Shown here in pieces: positions 39,571-48,394 of a stretch of DNA of 64,000 nucleotides. How positions within the stretch are numbered: position 1 is the stretch's first letter; the number at the start of each line of letters is the position of its first letter. This stretch comes from Paucilactobacillus vaccinostercus DSM 20634 (lineage in GTDB: Bacteria > Bacillota > Bacilli > Lactobacillales > Lactobacillaceae). A program made the translations under genes and the position numbers. The notes beneath the pieces are model-generated. The model did not search any database and had not been told where the DNA came from. It saw nothing but the letters and a program-made list of their open reading frames with translations. The stretch is taken from contig NZ_AYYY01000001.1 in the NCBI RefSeq assembly GCF_001436295.1, positions 1-64,000 of the forward strand, read 5' to 3'.

Positions 39571-40389
39571 ATGAGTATCAAACTAGTCGCCATTGATATT
39601 GATGGCACTCTACTGAACGAAAACAACCATCTCACTGAGGGCACGATTGACGCCATCCAAAAAGCCCACAAGCAAGGCGTTGAAATCGTACTATGTACTG
39701 GACGGCCCTTAACGGGAGCCAAACCCTACCTTCAAAAACTCGGCTTAGATAATAGCACGGATAACCACGTGATTACATTCAACGGATCACTCGTCCAATC
39801 AACTAACGGTGACATCATGGTGCGACACACCTTAACCTTCGCCGACTATGTTGACATCGAAGCCTTAACACGGAAAATTGGCGTTCATTTCCATTGTGAA
39901 ACGGATCAATATATTTATACGGCGAATAAGGATCTCAGTCCCTATACCATTGGGGAGGCTTATCTAGTTCGGATGCCAATTCGGTATCGTGAGGTTAGTG
40001 AAATGACCAGTGATCTCTCCATTTCTAAGGGGATGATCATTGATGACCCCCGTCTCATCACCCAAATTCAAGAAAAACACCTTGTACCAGACGACTTCTA
40101 CGATCGTTTCTATATTGTGCAAAGTGAACCCTTCTTCCTCGAAATTATGAATAAAAGTGCCAGCAAGGGCAACGCCTTGGCCGAACTATGCCAAGAACTG
40201 GGGCTCGAACGAAGTGAAGTCATGGCTATTGGGGACCAGGGCAACGATCTCACCATGATCGACTTCGCCGGTACCGGTGTGGCGATGGGAAATGCCATTG
40301 ATGAAGTCAAACAACACGCCAACGAAATTACCCTGCCTAACAGCCAAGACGGTGTCGCGGCGGCCATCAAAAAATGGGTGCTTAATTAA
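39571..40389 (+). CDS. Cof-type HAD phosphatase
   Basis: A 272-residue HAD-IIB hydrolase (YidA/SupH branch) with the nucleophile pair in VAIDIDGTLLN and the late motif AIGDQGNDLTMI. Probably dephosphorylates sugar phosphates or related metabolites; specific substrate unknown. The ATG at 39571 has AAAGGAG seven bases upstream. Last gene of lipL-HD-HAD. Confidence 0.88.
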   Translation: MSIKLVAIDIDGTLLNENNHLTEGTIDAIQKAHKQGVEIVLCTGRPLTGAKPYLQKLGLDNSTDNHVITFNGSLVQSTNGDIMVRHTLTFADYVDIEALTRKIGVHFHCETDQYIYTANKDLSPYTIGEAYLVRMPIRYREVSEMTSDLSISKGMIIDDPRLITQIQEKHLVPDDFYDRFYIVQSEPFFLEIMNKSASKGNALAELCQELGLERSEVMAIGDQGNDLTMIDFAGTGVAMGNAIDEVKQHANEITLPNSQDGVAAAIKKWVLN

Positions 40390-40395
40390 AGACGT

Positions 40396-40436
40396 AAAAA
40401 GAGTTATGTGATCATCATTCACATAACTCTTTTTTA
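40396..40436. terminator. bidirectional terminator
   Basis: Stem AAAAAGAGTTATGTGA with its complement around a short loop, flanked by A and T runs. Serves the plus-strand HAD operon and the converging minus-strand lipoprotein gene. Confidence 0.92.
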
Positions 40437-40451
40437 ATAGCCATTTAGTTT

Positions 40452-41156
40452 TTAGTTAGTTTTCGTGACGGCACCCGTTGAGGCATTATACTGATAGATA
40501 CCAACTAAGTTGGCAACACTACCGTCTTGGTTGTCCTTGCGAACTTCAATCGTGTACGTTTGCCCACTTTGACCATCAATTGTAAATGAGTAGCCAGATT
40601 TGCCATAGTACCCAACTGCTGACGCAAACTTACTGATGATGCTATTTTCATCAGTTGTTGCTGAACTACTGCTATTACTGCTGCTAGACGTCGATTCAGA
40701 CGACGTAACAGAACTAGTACTTGATGAATCACTGTTCTTAGCACTGGTAATCTTATCCGCTAAGCCTGCAGCTGCTTGTTGAACTTCGTTTGTATCTGAT
40801 TTTTGTAACGTTGTTGTACTGTCTGTTGCACTATTGTAATTACCGTTCTTATAGTCAGATTCTGCTTGAATCAGTTGTTTAACTTCTGAAATCAAACTCT
40901 TGACCTTGGTCGATGGTGCACTTACGTCTTGCAAAGTCGTCAATGCCTGTTCATATTCACCACTGGCAATCAACTTCTTGGCTTTTTGAACGGCCTGTGT
41001 TGATGCGTTCGTCTGCGATGACTGACTAGTTGCTGAACTAGAACTGCTACTTTCATCACTACTACTTTGGCTATTCCCACAACCACCTAACACCAGCAAG
41101 GCGGCCACCATCAACATGCCCAACCATTTGGCGCGGCCTTGAATTAATTTGGTCAC
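40452..41156 (-). CDS. lipoprotein with helical repeat and C-terminal paralogous domain
   Basis: A 234-residue predicted lipoprotein: signal peptide with lipobox VLGGC near 26-30, a Ser-rich linker, a TPR-like helical region (about 60-130, ASGEYEQAL and KNGNYNSAT), a second Ser/Thr linker and a C-terminal domain of about 65 residues (ISKFASAVGYYG to the end). That last domain is shared with the next gene. The start is best taken as GTG at 41156, eight bases after AAGGGG, not the GTG three codons upstream. Function unknown; probably membrane-anchored on the outer face. Confidence 0.82.
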   Translation of the reverse strand: MTKLIQGRAKWLGMLMVAALLVLGGCGNSQSSSDESSSSSSATSQSSQTNASTQAVQKAKKLIASGEYEQALTTLQDVSAPSTKVKSLISEVKQLIQAESDYKNGNYNSATDSTTTLQKSDTNEVQQAAAGLADKITSAKNSDSSSTSSVTSSESTSSSSNSSSSATTDENSIISKFASAVGYYGKSGYSFTIDGQSGQTYTIEVRKDNQDGSVANLVGIYQYNASTGAVTKTN

Positions 41157-41190
41157 TAATATCACCCCTTCGCTAAGATTTTAACCTATT

Positions 41191-41236
41191 CCAAAACAAT
41201 ATGCCAGTCGTCCGATAAAATGGGACAACTGGCATA
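41191..41236 (-). terminator. terminator of the second lipoprotein gene
   Basis: Stem TATGCCAGT(T)GTCC with its complement, followed on the minus strand by TTGTTTT. Separates the two paralogous genes into distinct units. Confidence 0.82.
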
Positions 41237-41250
41237 CTTTAATTACTGAT

Positions 41251-41928
41251 CTAAAATGTTTTGGAAACCGCGCCACTTGTGGCATTGTACTGGTAAATAC
41301 CAACTAAGTTCGCACTGTCGCTGGCGGCATTATTTTGACGAACTTCAATTGTATAATCCGAACCACTTTGGGCAGTAATCATGAAGCTCAAATCTGACTG
41401 CCCGTACAACTTAGCAGCACTAGCAAATTGGCTAATCACGGTATTGCTATCTTCATTGGTCGTCTGTGTCGTGCTTGACGAGCTACTTTCCTTAGCAACT
41501 GGTGCTTGACTGCTACTCTTAGCAGTCGTCGTAGCCGTCTTCACGCTGGACTGACTCGTTTGAACACTATTCCGAGTTGCCTGCTTCGGTGTCGTTGTAC
41601 TTGCAACCGTGGCTGCTGTACTGGATGACGAATGAGTTGATGTTGCTGTAACTGCACTTTGACTGGTCTTAGATGTGCTTGTTGCAACCGTTGCTTGGCT
41701 AACCGAACTCGTTGCAGCTTGGGATTCGGTTGATTGTTGACTATCCTTCTTGGCACTTTCATGTTTGGCACTCTTCTTGACGGTGACACTCTTGGAACTT
41801 GTGGCCGCATGCGATGAGCTATTATTGTTTTCAACACTACTACTTGCGCAACCACCAAGTGCTAATACTGCCAGAACCGTAGCAGCTTCTAAGGTAATTT
41901 TTTTATAATTAGTAAACAGTTTCATCAT
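41251..41928 (-). CDS. Ser/Thr-rich lipoprotein paralogous to the next gene
   Basis: A 225-residue lipoprotein with lipobox ALGGC near 23-27, a long Ser/Thr/Ala/Lys-rich linker (about 30-155) and a C-terminal domain matching that of the neighbouring gene: ISQFASA-YG-S-SF, then QSG-YTIEVR and SANLVGIYQYNA. The linker looks like a wall-spanning or disordered spacer. Function unknown. ATG preceded by AAGGAGGGG. Expressed from its own consensus-like promoter. Confidence 0.82.
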   Translation of the reverse strand: MMKLFTNYKKITLEAATVLAVLALGGCASSSVENNNSSSHAATSSKSVTVKKSAKHESAKKDSQQSTESQAATSSVSQATVATSTSKTSQSAVTATSTHSSSSTAATVASTTTPKQATRNSVQTSQSSVKTATTTAKSSSQAPVAKESSSSSTTQTTNEDSNTVISQFASAAKLYGQSDLSFMITAQSGSDYTIEVRQNNAASDSANLVGIYQYNATSGAVSKTF

Positions 41929-41954
41929 GAACCCCTCCTTGCTTTACAAGTACT

Positions 41955-41983
41955 ATTATAACATGCTTTTTTAATTTTTGTAA
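41955..41983 (-). promoter_or_regulatory. promoter of the second lipoprotein gene
   Basis: On the minus strand TTACAA (41983-41978) and TATAAT (41960-41955) are 17 bases apart with TG before the -10 (TGTTATAAT). Confidence 0.75.
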
Positions 41984-42143
41984 CATTTGCGTAATATTTT
42001 TGTCATTTTAAGATAATATTTATGTCGTAATTTTGTAACATAAGCCCCTTTTAGTCACTTAATTGTCACAAAAGGTCATAATTTCTTAATTTGCCTAATT
42101 ATTGTTCGGTATTTCATACTCCCTCAATTAGTTAACTTGCAAC

Positions 42144-42186
42144 AAAAAAATCCCTATCAAATGACAATCGCATTTGATAGGGATTC
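42144..42186 (-). terminator. terminator of purR-glmU-prs
   Basis: Fifteen-base perfect stem AATCCCTATCAAATG / CATTTGATAGGGATT followed by Ts on the minus strand. Confidence 0.93.
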
Positions 42187-42228
42187 CGCTTGTTTCACCA
42201 CTAGTAGCAAAACAAACTCATTATTAAT

Positions 42229-43215
42229 TTAGTCTTCTGAATCTTCCGCGTGGAACCGGTTGTTAAACAATGGGCTCACGGGTTTGTTTTCGTTAATTCG
42301 CTTGATAGCAGCACCCAGTAATGGTCCCACAGAGACCTGTACCAACTTATCAATCCGCTTTTCAGCAGGTAAGTTGATCGTATCGGTCACAATTAACTTC
42401 TTGATAGGCGCGTTTTGAAGTCGTTCAATGGCGGGACCTGACAAGACTGGATGAGTACATGACGCATAGACCTCTTCTGCCCCAGCATCCATCAATGCCT
42501 GTGAGCCAAGTGAAATCGTCCCAGCTGTATCAATCATGTCATCAATCATGATACATTTCTTCCCCTTGATATCACCGATAATGTTCATAATCTCGGCCAC
42601 GTTGGCTCGTGGCCGCCGCTTATCAATGATCGCAATCGGCGCATGTAAGAACTCGGCCAACGCCCGGGCCCGGGTTACACCACCATGATCGGGTGAAACA
42701 ACCACTGCATTTTCGGCAATTCCTTCGTTAATGAAGTAATCGGCCAACAATGGTGCCCCCATCATATGATCAAGTGGAATATCAAAGAAACCCTGAATTT
42801 GTGCCGCATGTAAATCTAACGCCACGATCCGTGAGGCACCCGCTTCTTGGAGCATATTAGCGACTAATTTCGCTGTAATTGGTTCGCGAGACCGTGCCTT
42901 CCGGTCCTGTCGTGCATAGCCATAGTATGGAATAACAACATTAATTGTGGCAGCACTCGCCCGCCTGAGGGCATCAATCATAATTAACAATTCCATCAAA
43001 TTGTCGTTAACTGGGGCAGATGTTGACTGAATCACGTAAACATTATCGCCACGAATGCTTTCTTCAATATTAATCCGAATTTCACCGTCACTAAAACGGT
43101 CCACGGATAATTTTCCTAGTTCGACTCCCACTGTTTGGGCGATCTTCTCGGCCAATGGCTTGTTTGAATTTAGAGCGAAGATCTTAAGTTTGGGATCAAA
43201 ATATTGTTGTTCCAT
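42229..43215 (-). CDS. prs: ribose-phosphate pyrophosphokinase
   Basis: Makes PRPP from ribose 5-phosphate and ATP for nucleotide, His and Trp synthesis. The protein of about 328 residues has the two-domain PRT-like fold with [29 protein letters not shown] and the PRPP loop [10 protein letters not shown]. The ATG at 43215 follows GGAGG by six bases; an in-frame start ten codons upstream is not supported. The glmU-prs pairing is conserved in Firmicutes. Confidence 0.97.
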   Translation of the reverse strand: MEQQYFDPKLKIFALNSNKPLAEKIAQTVGVELGKLSVDRFSDGEIRINIEESIRGDNVYVIQSTSAPVNDNLMELLIMIDALRRASAATINVVIPYYGYARQDRKARSREPITAKLVANMLQEAGASRIVALDLHAAQIQGFFDIPLDHMMGAPLLADYFINEGIAENAVVVSPDHGGVTRARALAEFLHAPIAIIDKRRPRANVAEIMNIIGDIKGKKCIMIDDMIDTAGTISLGSQALMDAGAEEVYASCTHPVLSGPAIERLQNAPIKKLIVTDTINLPAEKRIDKLVQVSVGPLLGAAIKRINENKPVSPLFNNRFHAEDSED

Positions 43216-43279
43216 TAGGTCCTCCGATTTAATTAATTGTCTCAACTATCATATAGACTTGTGATTTAAATTGCAAGTT

Positions 43280-44647
43280 TTACCAGGGTAATTTTTTCGC
43301 ATATCCTGGCTTATTGGTCTGACGAGCACGGGCAATTGCCATATCAAATTGTTCCGTACTATCAGTAATCGTTGATCCAGCTGCCACAAATGAATCTGCA
43401 GCAATATCAACCGGCGCAATTAAGTTACTATTGCTACCGATAAAGGCATGGTCGCCGACGTTCGTATGGTGCTTTGAAGTTCCATCGTAGTTAACAAAAA
43501 CAACACCACAACCAATGTTAATGTTATCTCCCAACGTCGCGTCACCAATGTACGTCAAGTGGCCGACCTTGGTGCCCTTACCAATATAAGCCTTCTTCAC
43601 TTCCACAAAGTTCCCAATATGGGCCCCTTCACCAATTTCAGAAGCTGGTCGCAAGTGACTGTTAGGCCCAATATCGCTGCCCGTGTGCATTTCAGAATCT
43701 TCAATTGTTGATGAGGTGACCTTTACTTCATCATGGATGGTTGAATCAATAATTTCCGAATGGGCACCAATGAAGCAGTCCGAACCAATGACGGTCTTAC
43801 CTTTAAGAAGAACCCCGCCTTCAATGACCGTATCCGAGCCAATTTTAACATCGGCATCAATATAGGTACTTTCGGGATCCAATAGCGTGACCCCATTTTT
43901 CATCAATCTTGTGTTAATTCGCTCACGCATCACCTTATTGGCCCGTGCCAAAGCAACCCGATCATTAACACCCATTGATTCATCGAAATCTGCCATCTTG
44001 TAGGCCCCCACGATATCGCCGCGCTGCTTCAAAATACTGATCACATCGGTGAGATAGTATTCGCCCTGTGCATTATCGTTTGTGAGTAAGTGTAATGCAG
44101 CAAACAATTTTTGGTTGTCAAAGCAGTACACACCCGTATTGATTTCATGAATATCTTGTTCATCACGAGTGGCATCCTTTTGCTCCACAATTTTTTCCAC
44201 AATCCCAATATTATTCCGAACAATTCGACCATATCCGGTAGGATCTGGTGCAACGGACGTTAAAACTGTCGCCGCCGCCTTTTTAGCTTCGTGGTATTCG
44301 AACAAATGTGCAAAAGTTTCGGCTGTGAATAAAGGTGTATCTCCACTGACAACAATGGTTTCTCCATCCAAGTTTCCCAAAATATCTTCAGCTTGAAGAA
44401 CCGCATGGCCGGTTCCAAGTTGTTTCTTTTGTAGGACGTACCGGGTCCGTTCGCCGAGTTCGTTTTCGACATCCTGAGCACCAAAACCAACAATGGTAAC
44501 CACGTTATCCATCTTGTTTTGCTCGATTTGTGTCAACACGTGGTCGACCATCGTTTTACCACAAACCTGATGAAGCACTTTATAAAGTTTCGACTTCATC
44601 CGTGTTCCCTTACCAGCTGCTAAAATAATTGCGTTTCTTGTTGCCAT
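43280..44647 (-). CDS. glmU: bifunctional GlmU uridyltransferase/acetyltransferase
   Basis: Makes UDP-GlcNAc from glucosamine 1-phosphate by acetylation then uridylation. The 455-residue protein has the pyrophosphorylase signature [11 protein letters not shown] near 10-20 and C-terminal left-handed beta-helix hexapeptide repeats (about 250-430), with acetyltransferase residues in the NFVEVKKA and [10 protein letters not shown] segments. It starts two bases after the purR stop codon. Confidence 0.97.
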   Translation of the reverse strand: MATRNAIILAAGKGTRMKSKLYKVLHQVCGKTMVDHVLTQIEQNKMDNVVTIVGFGAQDVENELGERTRYVLQKKQLGTGHAVLQAEDILGNLDGETIVVSGDTPLFTAETFAHLFEYHEAKKAAATVLTSVAPDPTGYGRIVRNNIGIVEKIVEQKDATRDEQDIHEINTGVYCFDNQKLFAALHLLTNDNAQGEYYLTDVISILKQRGDIVGAYKMADFDESMGVNDRVALARANKVMRERINTRLMKNGVTLLDPESTYIDADVKIGSDTVIEGGVLLKGKTVIGSDCFIGAHSEIIDSTIHDEVKVTSSTIEDSEMHTGSDIGPNSHLRPASEIGEGAHIGNFVEVKKAYIGKGTKVGHLTYIGDATLGDNINIGCGVVFVNYDGTSKHHTNVGDHAFIGSNSNLIAPVDIAADSFVAAGSTITDSTEQFDMAIARARQTNKPGYAKKLPW

Positions 44648-44649
44648 CT

Positions 44650-45495
44650 TTACTTGTTCCCCATTTCTGTTCCAAATACCGTGCTCAAGTAATTACCAGG
44701 TTGTGCAGCAATCGTTTGATTATTCACATCAACCGCGTTGACCTTCACCAGTGACGTGTAGTTGTCTACCAACCGATGACCCGTAAATTCACCTTCTGCA
44801 AACACCGTCATACCAACAAGGTGTGCGTCAAACTCATTAATTAAAGAGCGCATCCCATTTAGGGTTCCGCCGCCCTTCATGAAATCATCAACGACCAACA
44901 CATTAGCCCCTTCTTGCAGGCTCCGTCGCGATAGTTCCATTTTCTCAATTCGTTTGGATGATCCTGAAACATAGTTGACACTCACCGTTGATCCTTCGGT
45001 GATATGCGAGTCATTTCTAACAATGACAAATGGGACGTTCAGATAGGTTGCGACACTTTGCGCAATCGGAATTCCCTTAGTAGCTACCGTCATCACGGCA
45101 TCCACATCTTGATTCAGATACTGGGTCGCAATTAAGCGCCCAACCTGGCGTAAAATATCTGGCCGACTTAATAAGTCGGATAAATAGACGTAGCCCCCTG
45201 GGAGTAATCGGCTCTCATCGTTGACTTCACCAATAATTTGGGCAATGAAGTTCTCGGCATCTTCTCTCAAAATATACGGAATGAAGCGTGCACCACCGGT
45301 TGCTCCCGGTAATGTTTCTAGAATTCCTGTTCCCCGCTCCTGGAATGTCCGTTTTAAAATCCCCAAATCTTCACTAATCGATGATTTGGCAGATTCGTAC
45401 CGCTCACCGAAAAACTTGAGGGAAACCAACGTCCGAGGATGTTCCAGTAAATATCGTGTCATATCGACCAAGCGATCGCTTCGTCTGGTTTTCAT
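44650..45495 (-). CDS. purR: purine operon repressor PurR
   Basis: Gram-positive PurR: an N-terminal winged helix (about 1-75) and a phosphoribosyltransferase-like effector domain with the PRPP motif [13 protein letters not shown] near 202-214. In Bacillus it represses purine genes and PRPP relieves it; placing it with prs makes the effector supplier and the sensor neighbours. The 281-residue length is normal. A PurBox-like site in its own promoter suggests autoregulation. Confidence 0.96.
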   Translation of the reverse strand: MKTRRSDRLVDMTRYLLEHPRTLVSLKFFGERYESAKSSISEDLGILKRTFQERGTGILETLPGATGGARFIPYILREDAENFIAQIIGEVNDESRLLPGGYVYLSDLLSRPDILRQVGRLIATQYLNQDVDAVMTVATKGIPIAQSVATYLNVPFVIVRNDSHITEGSTVSVNYVSGSSKRIEKMELSRRSLQEGANVLVVDDFMKGGGTLNGMRSLINEFDAHLVGMTVFAEGEFTGHRLVDNYTSLVKVNAVDVNNQTIAAQPGNYLSTVFGTEMGNK

Positions 45496-45558
45496 CGCCG
45501 TTACCCCTTTACATCTAGTGTTAGCATTTTGAATGTTATCCTTATGAATAATACCATA

Positions 45559-45571
45559 ATTGTTCGTGTTT
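45559..45571 (-). promoter_or_regulatory. PurBox-like site in the purR promoter
   Basis: On the minus strand AAACACGAACAAT keeps the CGAACWWT core of the Gram-positive PurBox. It lies directly upstream of the extended -10 TGGTATTAT. Only one box was recognised, whereas PurR operators often have two. Confidence 0.55.
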
Positions 45572-45744
45572 TACTTAAATAATGATAAAAAATATTTAAC
45601 TTACTAAATGTTATGCCAATTTACTCAAGCAACCCTGCTATCCGTTCAGCAGTCTTTTATCCGTTTCTCATAATTTCTAACGCCAAAAAAATTAATTCTA
45701 CTATATAATAGCGTGCCTAATGCGCTTTCATTTGACCCGTAGAA

Positions 45745-45788
45745 AAAGTCATGATTGGGGGAGTTGCCGACCAAACATGACTTTTAAT
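45745..45788 (-). terminator. terminator of the ABC transporter operon
   Basis: Stem AAAAGTCATG(T)TTGG with CCAA(T)CATGACTTTT, followed by Ts; near-symmetrical, so possibly bidirectional. Confidence 0.9.
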
Positions 45789-45801
45789 TTCTGGTAAACA
45801 T

Positions 45802-46590
45802 CTAAGCGCGACGGGCATGCCAGAGGGCCGCCACAAAAATCAGCACTTCGATTGTTGCGATAAAGAAGCTCACCGGCCAATTAGTCAGGTATCCCAGATA
45901 CAGACCGAGCCAGGTTCCCACCAGTGCAAAAATAATCGCGAGAACAATCATCTTAAAGACACCATGAACAAAATATTTGGCACTCGCTGCCGGCAATGTT
46001 AGCAGGATAAAAATCAGAAGTGACCCCACGATTTGTGCTGCGACACTGACGCTCAGTGCTAATAGCACTAAGAAAACAATGGAAATCAAGGTTCCGTTAA
46101 TCCCGTTCACGCGCGCACCGACCGCATCAAACGATTCAAACTTCAGTGATCGGTACATGAGCAAGATGACCACGATAATGACCAGTGATAGTCCCGCAAT
46201 CTGCCACACTTCAGCGCTACTAATGCCGATAACGCTCCCAAACAAAATGCTCGTGGCAGAACTAGACGTTTGATCAGAAATCGCGAGAAATAAAATCCCG
46301 AGGCCTAAAAACAACGCCGATACCGCACTAATCACGGATTCCCGACGGGCCGACTTCACGCTCATTTGCCCGACCATCGCGGAACTCAACACCGTAAAAA
46401 GAAGCATGCCATTAAGGGCTGGCCACCCGACAAACACTCCAAACGCGGCACCCGCAAACCCAATCTCTGCCAATGTGTGGGTTAAAAAGGACATGTTACG
46501 GGCAATCACAAAGACGCCCATTGTGCCACAAATAATAGCAATAAAGGTCCCCGCCACAAATGCATGACGCATAAAATCATAACTTAGCAT
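45802..46590 (-). CDS. metal-type ABC transporter permease (ZnuB family)
   Basis: A 262-residue integral membrane protein with about eight helices of the ABC-3 family that imports Zn2+, Mn2+ or Fe2+. The cytoplasmic loop with TLAEIGFAGAAFGVFVG is the coupling helix region. The start overlaps the ATPase stop by one base (TAATG). No substrate-binding lipoprotein is encoded nearby, so the metal cannot be assigned and the binding protein must lie elsewhere. Confidence 0.9.
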   Translation of the reverse strand: MLSYDFMRHAFVAGTFIAIICGTMGVFVIARNMSFLTHTLAEIGFAGAAFGVFVGWPALNGMLLFTVLSSAMVGQMSVKSARRESVISAVSALFLGLGILFLAISDQTSSSATSILFGSVIGISSAEVWQIAGLSLVIIVVILLMYRSLKFESFDAVGARVNGINGTLISIVFLVLLALSVSVAAQIVGSLLIFILLTLPAASAKYFVHGVFKMIVLAIIFALVGTWLGLYLGYLTNWPVSFFIATIEVLIFVAALWHARRA

Positions 46591-47261
46591 TACTGTTCCT
46601 CCACTTGTTCGACCGGTAAATCAGCAATCTTACCTGTCGTGTATTTAAAGTGTTCCATCATGAGGAAATGATCGGCGTACCGCTGTGCAAGTGGCAGATC
46701 ATGAGTAATAAAAATCACACTTAAGTCCTGACCATGCTGAAATTTTGCGACGAGATCCAACAATTCATATTTCATTTCGTTGTCCAAACTCGCCGTTGAT
46801 TCATCCAAAATCAAAAGTTCTGGCCGATTAATCAACGCCTGAGCAAGGTACGCCCGCTGCTTTTCGCCCCCGGAAGCTAATCCCACGGGCCGATTGGCAA
46901 TCTTTAATAGGTTGGTTTGTTGCATCACTTCATCTAATCGCTGCACTTCCGCTTTATTCAGCCATGGTAGTCGACGATTAATCAAGCTCAGTGCCACAAA
47001 ATCGCGCACCGAAAGTGGATACTCTTCGTCTAGGTTTCTAAATTGGGGCACATAACCAATTTTCATTTTCTTTTTAGGTTCACTAAATTCAATCACACCG
47101 GCCTTAGGTTTCAACTGTCCCAAAAGCGCTCGAACGAGGGTCGTTTTTCCCACGCCATTTTCACCAATTACGGCCAGAAAATGTCCTGCTTGCAGGTGAA
47201 AGTTTAAATCATCAATGACATCTTCATCCCCATAGGATAAAGCTAGTCGTTGAACGTTCAA
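46590..47261 (-). CDS. metal-type ABC transporter ATP-binding protein
   Basis: Nucleotide-binding subunit with Walker A GENGVGKTT, signature LASGGEKQR and Walker B LLILDES. From the TTG at 47261 it is 223 residues. The TTG has no ribosome binding site at proper distance; an AGGAG at 47286-47282 lies eight bases before an in-frame ATT (47273-47271), which would add four residues (start of NISDVLNVQ) and better complete the first beta strand. No ATG or GTG is available in the frame after the upstream stop at 47294. Probable partner of the overlapping permease. Confidence 0.88.
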   Translation of the reverse strand: MNVQRLALSYGDEDVIDDLNFHLQAGHFLAVIGENGVGKTTLVRALLGQLKPKAGVIEFSEPKKKMKIGYVPQFRNLDEEYPLSVRDFVALSLINRRLPWLNKAEVQRLDEVMQQTNLLKIANRPVGLASGGEKQRAYLAQALINRPELLILDESTASLDNEMKYELLDLVAKFQHGQDLSVIFITHDLPLAQRYADHFLMMEHFKYTTGKIADLPVEQVEEQ

Positions 47262-47311
47262 TACATCACTAATATTTACATCTCCTACTAACTAAATTGT
47301 AATAATTACTA

Positions 47312-47328
47312 TTTAGTAGTTTACTAAA
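47312..47328. promoter_or_regulatory. palindromic operator of the ABC operon
   Basis: Perfect 7-3-7 palindrome TTTAGTA-GTT-TACTAAA in the promoter region, about 40-55 bases before the ATPase gene and upstream of TACAAT. It has the size and symmetry of a metalloregulator (MntR/Zur/AdcR-like) operator; the regulator is not identified. Confidence 0.55.
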
Positions 47329-47346
47329 GTCACTTTACTTTGGCAA

Positions 47347-47390
47347 CAGAAAAAATTCGTCCACCGTCAATGATGAACGAATTTTAAGGT
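47347..47390 (-). terminator. terminator region between the ABC operon and the hydrolase gene
   Basis: Stem AAAATTCGT / ACGAATTTT with a partly paired loop and a T run on the minus strand. It lies upstream of the hydrolase ATG-distal end, i.e. just after the hydrolase stop codon. Confidence 0.65.
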
Positions 47391-47403
47391 TGATAACTAA
47401 ATC

Positions 47404-48363
47404 TTAAGCTGTGGGATGGCTCTCTTGGACACGATCAACCAAATTGAGAAATTTCTCCACCACTCGCCGATACTTGGCCGGGTTCACATAAATTGATTCA
47501 ATATGATCCGCCGTTGGTTCAACGTATAGTTTTTTCGGTTGGTTAGCGGCGTGATACAGTTCAAACACATTCTTCACCGGAACCGTTTGATCTCGCCCAC
47601 CATGAATCAACAGCAATGGCAATTGATTGCGCTGTACCTGTTGTAAAATATCACCATCTTGGAATGCGTAGCCATCACGAACCTTCGAAATCGTACTAGC
47701 AATCGCCACAAATGGGACCGCTGGAAAATGGTATTTGTGACGAAGACGATATTTACCTTCCGCAAAAACGTTGCTATACCCACTATCGGCGATAATGCCG
47801 ACAACGTTTTTCGGGAGGTCCTCACCGCTCACAGCCAGGACCGTTGTCGCGCCCATGCTGATTCCAAAGAGTAAAATTTGAGCATTCTCGTTTTGCCGTT
47901 TCAGAACTTCATGAATCCACTGCAGATAGTCCTGCCGGTCAAGCCAGCCAAGACCAATTACATTGCCCTCACTCTTACCATGCGCGCGAGCATCGGGCAT
48001 TAAAAGACTGTACCCCTGCTCGTAAAATACACGGGCGTATACCCCCACCTGCTGACGTGAATGATGTAGGCCATGGGCCAAGATAACCACTTTACCAGTC
48101 GGAGCCGGATTCTGTACAAAACTGGCCGCCAGTTTGAGCCCATCCTCGGTCGTAATCTGCCACTCTTCAGCATTCAGGTGATCAAACCAATCATTGTCCA
48201 CCGGATTATTTTGGCTGATCGATTTGTCCTGTCCCTGCTTTTTTTGCTTATCTGAAAATCCAGTCGCAAACCGGTACACTAGTGCTGAGCCGACGATTAA
48301 TCCCGCGCCCAACGCCGCCGTCGTATGTTGAACGAGCTTAAATTGTTTCGTTTTTGTATTCAC
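47404..48363 (-). CDS. membrane-anchored alpha/beta hydrolase
   Basis: A 319-residue protein with an N-terminal hydrophobic segment (about 12-30), a linker, and an alpha/beta hydrolase core: oxyanion HGLH near 97-100, nucleophile S169 in GISMG, acid Asp near 258 in GGRDQTVP and His near 287 in ADHIES. It resembles the YqkD/BD-FAE type of serine hydrolases. The substrate is unknown. It follows cysE by about 30 bases downstream, so readthrough from the cysteine operon is possible. Confidence 0.85.
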   Translation of the reverse strand: MNTKTKQFKLVQHTTAALGAGLIVGSALVYRFATGFSDKQKKQGQDKSISQNNPVDNDWFDHLNAEEWQITTEDGLKLAASFVQNPAPTGKVVILAHGLHHSRQQVGVYARVFYEQGYSLLMPDARAHGKSEGNVIGLGWLDRQDYLQWIHEVLKRQNENAQILLFGISMGATTVLAVSGEDLPKNVVGIIADSGYSNVFAEGKYRLRHKYHFPAVPFVAIASTISKVRDGYAFQDGDILQQVQRNQLPLLLIHGGRDQTVPVKNVFELYHAANQPKKLYVEPTADHIESIYVNPAKYRRVVEKFLNLVDRVQESHPTA

Positions 48364-48394
48364 AAATTCACCTTCTCACGTATTCAAAGGCTTA

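Larger units (their letters stand above)
41929..42228. other. 300-base gap with promoter and direct repeats
   Basis: Contains the lipoprotein promoter (41955-41983), the prs terminator (42144-42186), and AT-rich direct repeats: TTTTTGTAACAT near 41975-41986 and ATTTTGTAACAT at 42030-42041, with a related CGTAATATTTTTGTCAT at 41989-42005. No open frame with a ribosome binding site. Confidence 0.55.
45496..45801. other. 306-base gap between purR and the ABC permease
   Basis: Holds the purR promoter and PurBox-like site (45548-45571) and the ABC operon terminator (45745-45788). The remainder (about 45600-45740) is AT-rich with a small CTGCT/AGCAG hairpin near 45640 and a symmetrical TATATAATA; no supported gene was found. 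Confidence 0.55.
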
